Shown: positions 23,034 to 26,187 of the stretch, piece after piece | Position numbering within the stretch: position 1 is the stretch's first letter | Layout of the letters: each line of letters starts with the position of its first letter | Source: an uncultured Agathobacter sp. | GTDB taxonomy: Bacteria > Bacillota > Clostridia > Lachnospirales > Lachnospiraceae | Assembly (NCBI GenBank): GCA_934365945.1 | Contig: CAKRNE010000027.1 | Location: forward strand, 1-26,187 | Length of the DNA stretch: 26,187 nucleotides | Direction: 5' to 3' | Notes under the pieces: generated by a model | Told to the model about the DNA's origin: nothing | The model's input: the letters and a program-made list of their open reading frames with translations, nothing else | Databases searched by the model: none | Made by a program: the position numbers and the translations under genes

Positions 23034-23765
23034 ATGGAAGAGGGGAATGAGAAGCAAATGTTTGTTAGGATAAGAAATCTTCAAAAGAGTTATGGGAGTG
23101 GCTCAAGTAGAACACAAGTGCTAAAGCATGTGGATTTGGATATTGAAAAGGGGAAAATCTGCACGATTTTAGGACCGTCAGGTTCTGGAAAATCCACTTT
23201 GCTAAATGCGATTGGTGGAATGGATACGGTAGATCAAGGGCAAATTTTGATAGAGGGAATGGATATCAGTGCAATGAAGTATGCGCAGTTAACAGAATAT
23301 CGAAGAACATATATTGGGTATATTTTTCAGTTCTATAATCTGATTCCGGATTTGACAGTGAAAGAAAATATGGAAACGACAAAATACCTGGGTACGGATA
23401 CGATGGATGTGGAAGAACTGCTGGATATTTTGGGATTACGGGAGCATCAGTTTAAATTTCCGTCAGAACTGTCGGGCGGTCAGCAGCAGAGATGCGCAAT
23501 TGGAAGAGCGCTGGTAAAGAAACCGAGTCTGCTTTTGTGTGATGAACCGACCGGTGCGTTAGATTCCAAAACTTCGCAGGATATTCTGGAACTGCTGGAA
23601 AGACTCAATAAAGAGTTTGGGATGACAATGATTCTGGTAACACATAATGCGGATATTGCGGGGATGTCCGATCAGATTGTGGAAATCCGGGATGGAGAAA
23701 TTGTAAGAAATCAGGAGAACCCCAATAAACTGACAGCAAAGGAAGTGGGAACTCATGCTATATAA
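23034..23765 (+). CDS. ABC transporter ATP-binding protein (MacB/LolD type)
   Basis: 243 residues from the ATG at 23034 (AAAGGGG at 23016-23022 is rather distant; the ATG at 23058 is an alternative, giving MFVRIRNLQKSYG). Complete ATPase: Walker A GPSGSGKST (47-55), Q-loop FQ at 98-99, signature LSGGQ (146-150), Walker B LLLCDEP (166-172), H204. The IFQFYNLIPDLTVKENM stretch is typical of the MacB/LolD/BceA subgroup. It overlaps the permease gene by 11 bases and forms a transporter with it; these move lipids or peptide antibiotics, or act mechanically rather than as importers. Confidence 0.93.
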   Translation: MEEGNEKQMFVRIRNLQKSYGSGSSRTQVLKHVDLDIEKGKICTILGPSGSGKSTLLNAIGGMDTVDQGQILIEGMDISAMKYAQLTEYRRTYIGYIFQFYNLIPDLTVKENMETTKYLGTDTMDVEELLDILGLREHQFKFPSELSGGQQQRCAIGRALVKKPSLLLCDEPTGALDSKTSQDILELLERLNKEFGMTMILVTHNADIAGMSDQIVEIRDGEIVRNQENPNKLTAKEVGTHAI

Positions 23766-25983
23766 AAGATATTTCAGAGAACTAAAAAGAAATCCCGGAA
23801 TCTATCTGGCTATTTTTATTATTTTATCCATCGGCTTGGGGACGGTCTTGGGCGGAAATGCCGGAGATGACAGTATGATAGCCAAGGTTGAGGAGGTGAT
23901 GAAAAATGCAAATACATCCGATGGTTATGCCGTTATGGCTTTGCCGATCAATGAACAGGCGCTTGAAGATGAAAAATCCCTTGAAATCGAAGCGGCATTT
24001 TATTTGGATTGCGATACCAAAGACGGCTCATTGAGAGTGTTTGCAGATAGAGCAAATATAAATCGGGCTTATGTGGAAGATGGGAAACTTCCGGAAGAGG
24101 CGGATGAGGTATTTCTAGAGAAACACTATAGCGAGGAGAATGGATATGGAATCGGTGACAGTATCAAGATTGGTGATACAACATATGAAGTAAGTGGAAT
24201 CGGAATATTGCTGGATTACATTTATGTCTTGAAAAAAAGTACGGATATGTCTTCTCACACAGAGAGCTTTAGTGTTGCAGTTGTCAGTGAAGAGGAGATG
24301 GAGCGACTTGTCACCGAGCATGCGGGAACAACTACATATCAGTATAATTTTAAAGTGAAGAAGAACGGGGATATTGCGGATGCAGAGGAGTTTTTTTCTA
24401 ATTTGCAGGAGAACGTACCGTTAGAATTTGTAAACAGTGCGTATGATCCCAGAATGATTACTTACAAAGAAGACTGTGCAATGGTAAAGCGGGCAACTAT
24501 GGTATTTGCTGTGATTTTACTTATTGTAATTGCGTATGTGATCGGCGTATTTCAGAAAAACAGAGTGGAAGAAGAACGAAAATATATCGGAACATTAAGC
24601 GCACTTGGTTATCGAAGAAGAGAATTGATATTGCATTATACAGGGTTGCCAATGATTATCGCGCTTTTGGGAGGGATAGGCAGTCTTGCATGTGGAAGGG
24701 CGGTCTTTTCCAAAATGTTGACACAGGATAGTGTGGATTTATATTCTATGCCGGATTTTGAAGCGCATCTGTCATTGTATATTATTTTATTTGCAGTGAT
24801 CGTGCCTCCGCTTATTATGGGAAGCATAGGATTTGTGATGCTGAACAAAAAAATCTCCGATTGTCCGGACAAAATCATAAGACCCACGCAAAAGAATAGA
24901 AACGTGAAACTGAATTTGAATGCAGTACCCTATCTTACGGCTTTTCGTATGCGACAATTTGTGAAAGAAATTTCAGGCAATCTGGTTATGATGGGAGGAA
25001 TATTTGTTGCAACCGTTTTATTGCTGTTAGGCTATTCCATTTACAGTTCGGTGGATAATTACAGGGAAAATGTGTTGACGGATGTTAGTTATGACTATCT
25101 TTATATGGTGTCGGACGGGCAAATAGTTCCTGAGGGAGCAGAAAAATTGCTTGTGCAGAATGTAAAAGGAAAAAGCTCTGTACCGGGGATGAATTTAAAA
25201 CTGAATCTGTACGGAATAGAAGAAGACAGCGCCTATTTTCCGAAGATGGAATCCGCGGAGGTAAAAGAGGATCGCTATCCGGCAGTGATATCAGAATCAC
25301 TGGCTGCCAAGTGCGGGTTAGAGGTAGGAGATTTTCTTGATGTGAAGAATGCATCTAAGACGAATACCTATGAGCTTGAGGTAACGGCAATCGTGACTTA
25401 TTCGAATGGACTAAGTATTTTTATGTCCCGAAATACAGCAAATGAGATGTTTGACATGGACGAGACATACTACAATGCATTGGTAAGCAAAGAAAAGCTG
25501 GATGGGAATGAGGTGGGAGCATTTTCTACGACAAACAGCAGCGAATATGAGGAAGCGGCCCAAAGTATGCTGGATTCTTTGATGCTGATTATAATAGCAT
25601 TGCTTGGATCCGCCGTTGTTATTTATATTATGGTAATCTATCTGATGGTGAAATTTATGATGGATAAGGCAAAATATAATATTTCTTTGCTTGAAATCCT
25701 GGGGTACCGTGTGAAAGAAGTAAACCGGATTTATCTGGGAGGAGAGAGCTTTGTTGTCCTGTTTGCAATCCTTCTTTCGCTGCCGCTTGGAACGCTGGTA
25801 TTGCAGGGAATCTTTCCGTATTTGACAGCGGGCTATAGCTTTTATATTTCTCCGTATATTGGAATGACCGAATATTTGATTTTGGCATGCTTTATGTTTG
25901 TTGGATATGGGGGAATTTATATGTATCTAAAACGTCAGGTCAGAAAAATTGAATTCACTTATATATTAAAGGAGAGGGAGTAA
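23755..25983 (+). CDS. FtsX-like ABC transporter permease
   Basis: 742 residues from the ATG at 23755, inside the end of the ATPase gene. Two FtsX modules: helix about 15-34, a large extracytoplasmic domain about 35-240 with MacB-periplasmic-core character, helices about 247-266, 293-315 and 340-360; then helix about 413-433, a second outer domain about 434-605, helices about 612-635, 663-690 and 703-725. Cytosolic ERKYIGTLSALGYRRREL and YNISLLEILGYRVKEVNRIYL are the coupling segments usual in this family. The double-module layout resembles BceB-like permeases of peptide-resistance systems, but no sensor kinase is in view. Confidence 0.9.
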   Translation: MLYKRYFRELKRNPGIYLAIFIILSIGLGTVLGGNAGDDSMIAKVEEVMKNANTSDGYAVMALPINEQALEDEKSLEIEAAFYLDCDTKDGSLRVFADRANINRAYVEDGKLPEEADEVFLEKHYSEENGYGIGDSIKIGDTTYEVSGIGILLDYIYVLKKSTDMSSHTESFSVAVVSEEEMERLVTEHAGTTTYQYNFKVKKNGDIADAEEFFSNLQENVPLEFVNSAYDPRMITYKEDCAMVKRATMVFAVILLIVIAYVIGVFQKNRVEEERKYIGTLSALGYRRRELILHYTGLPMIIALLGGIGSLACGRAVFSKMLTQDSVDLYSMPDFEAHLSLYIILFAVIVPPLIMGSIGFVMLNKKISDCPDKIIRPTQKNRNVKLNLNAVPYLTAFRMRQFVKEISGNLVMMGGIFVATVLLLLGYSIYSSVDNYRENVLTDVSYDYLYMVSDGQIVPEGAEKLLVQNVKGKSSVPGMNLKLNLYGIEEDSAYFPKMESAEVKEDRYPAVISESLAAKCGLEVGDFLDVKNASKTNTYELEVTAIVTYSNGLSIFMSRNTANEMFDMDETYYNALVSKEKLDGNEVGAFSTTNSSEYEEAAQSMLDSLMLIIIALLGSAVVIYIMVIYLMVKFMMDKAKYNISLLEILGYRVKEVNRIYLGGESFVVLFAILLSLPLGTLVLQGIFPYLTAGYSFYISPYIGMTEYLILACFMFVGYGGIYMYLKRQVRKIEFTYILKERE

Positions 25984-26094
25984 GGGGGGAAAAAAGAAAA
26001 ATGAATAATATTCGTAGCAGAGTAGTAGAGATTATAGATGTAGAATTGATTTGTGTTTAGGAGGACAAAGCGGCAGATATAATGTTAAAAGTAG

Positions 26095-26123
26095 TTGCGT
26101 GCGCACGCACATTGATGTATAAT
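26095..26123 (+). promoter_or_regulatory. Promoter with 14-bp palindrome, upstream of the last gene
   Basis: TTGCGT (26095-26100), 17-base spacer, TATAAT (26118-26123). The perfect palindrome TGCGTGCGCACGCA (26096-26109) overlaps the -35 and spacer, which suits an autoregulatory operator. Confidence 0.55.
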
Positions 26124-26149
26124 ACGTTCTGATTGGAGGTATATATCTA

Positions 26150-26187
26150 TGCAACTATTAAAATGGCTTTCCGTAACAGACCGATTT
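26150..26187 (+). CDS. Start of a gene cut by the window edge, possibly MarR-family
   Basis: ATG at 26150 with GGAGG (26135-26139) ten bases upstream; 12 complete codons read MQLLKWLSVTDR and then F at the edge. The opening resembles MarR-type regulators of Lachnospiraceae (xLSVIDRF), and the palindromic promoter just upstream fits, but 13 residues are too few for a firm call. Confidence 0.4.

Noticed and set aside
26001..26060. 19-codon frame (MNNIRSRVVEIIDVELICV) after the ABC permease
   Set aside because: It has a G-rich sequence upstream but is very short and unsupported by any family; possibly a relic.

Overview
The window reads as chromosome of a gut Lachnospiraceae, most likely the Agathobacter/Eubacterium rectale-Roseburia group. 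The grounds are moderate-to-low GC, strong AGGAGG-type ribosome sites, an iron-dependent alcohol dehydrogenase beside a flavodoxin, an ECF sigma factor/beta-propeller pair, an MMPL pump with an xxxLxxG coiled-coil partner, and a CptN-like type III toxin (family knowledge; genus not proven).

Layout. (1) 1-3430, accessory: the 3' end of a nitroreductase gene, an AAA-ATPase/PD-(D/E)XK gene of unknown role with its own promoter, then a full nitroreductase whose last 120 bp repeat the left edge of the window. Next is a complete type III toxin-antitoxin locus: promoter, about two 40-nt antitoxin RNA repeats, a hairpin terminator and a ToxN/AbiQ/CptN-like toxin. (2) 3490-5290: flavodoxin and iron alcohol dehydrogenase, closed by a terminator usable from both strands. 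(3) 5316-7436, minus strand: hicAB with a palindromic operator inside its promoter, a membrane protein that looks 5'-damaged, and an XRE regulator/membrane protein pair whose promoter is bracketed by two copies of an 11-bp word. (4) 7659-10250: ECF sigma factor translationally coupled to a membrane-anchored beta-propeller protein. (5) 10421-16087, housekeeping: DMT transporter, D,D-carboxypeptidase, RlmD-type methyltransferase, NUDIX hydrolase, SseB-like protein, DUF308 protein. (6) 16110-22726: small protein and TetR regulator, a long inverted-repeat operator, MMPL transporter, a secreted 918-residue coiled-coil protein with two internal repeat arrays, and an MntP-like membrane protein. (7) 22727-26187: an unexplained intergenic stretch, a MacB/FtsX-type ABC operon with different codon taste, and the start of what may be a MarR-type gene.

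The clearest special systems are the type III RNA-protein toxin-antitoxin locus at 2670-3426 and the MMPL/coiled-coil export module. No CRISPR array, tRNA, rRNA, transposase or attachment site was recognised. All family assignments come from reading motifs; no database search was run.
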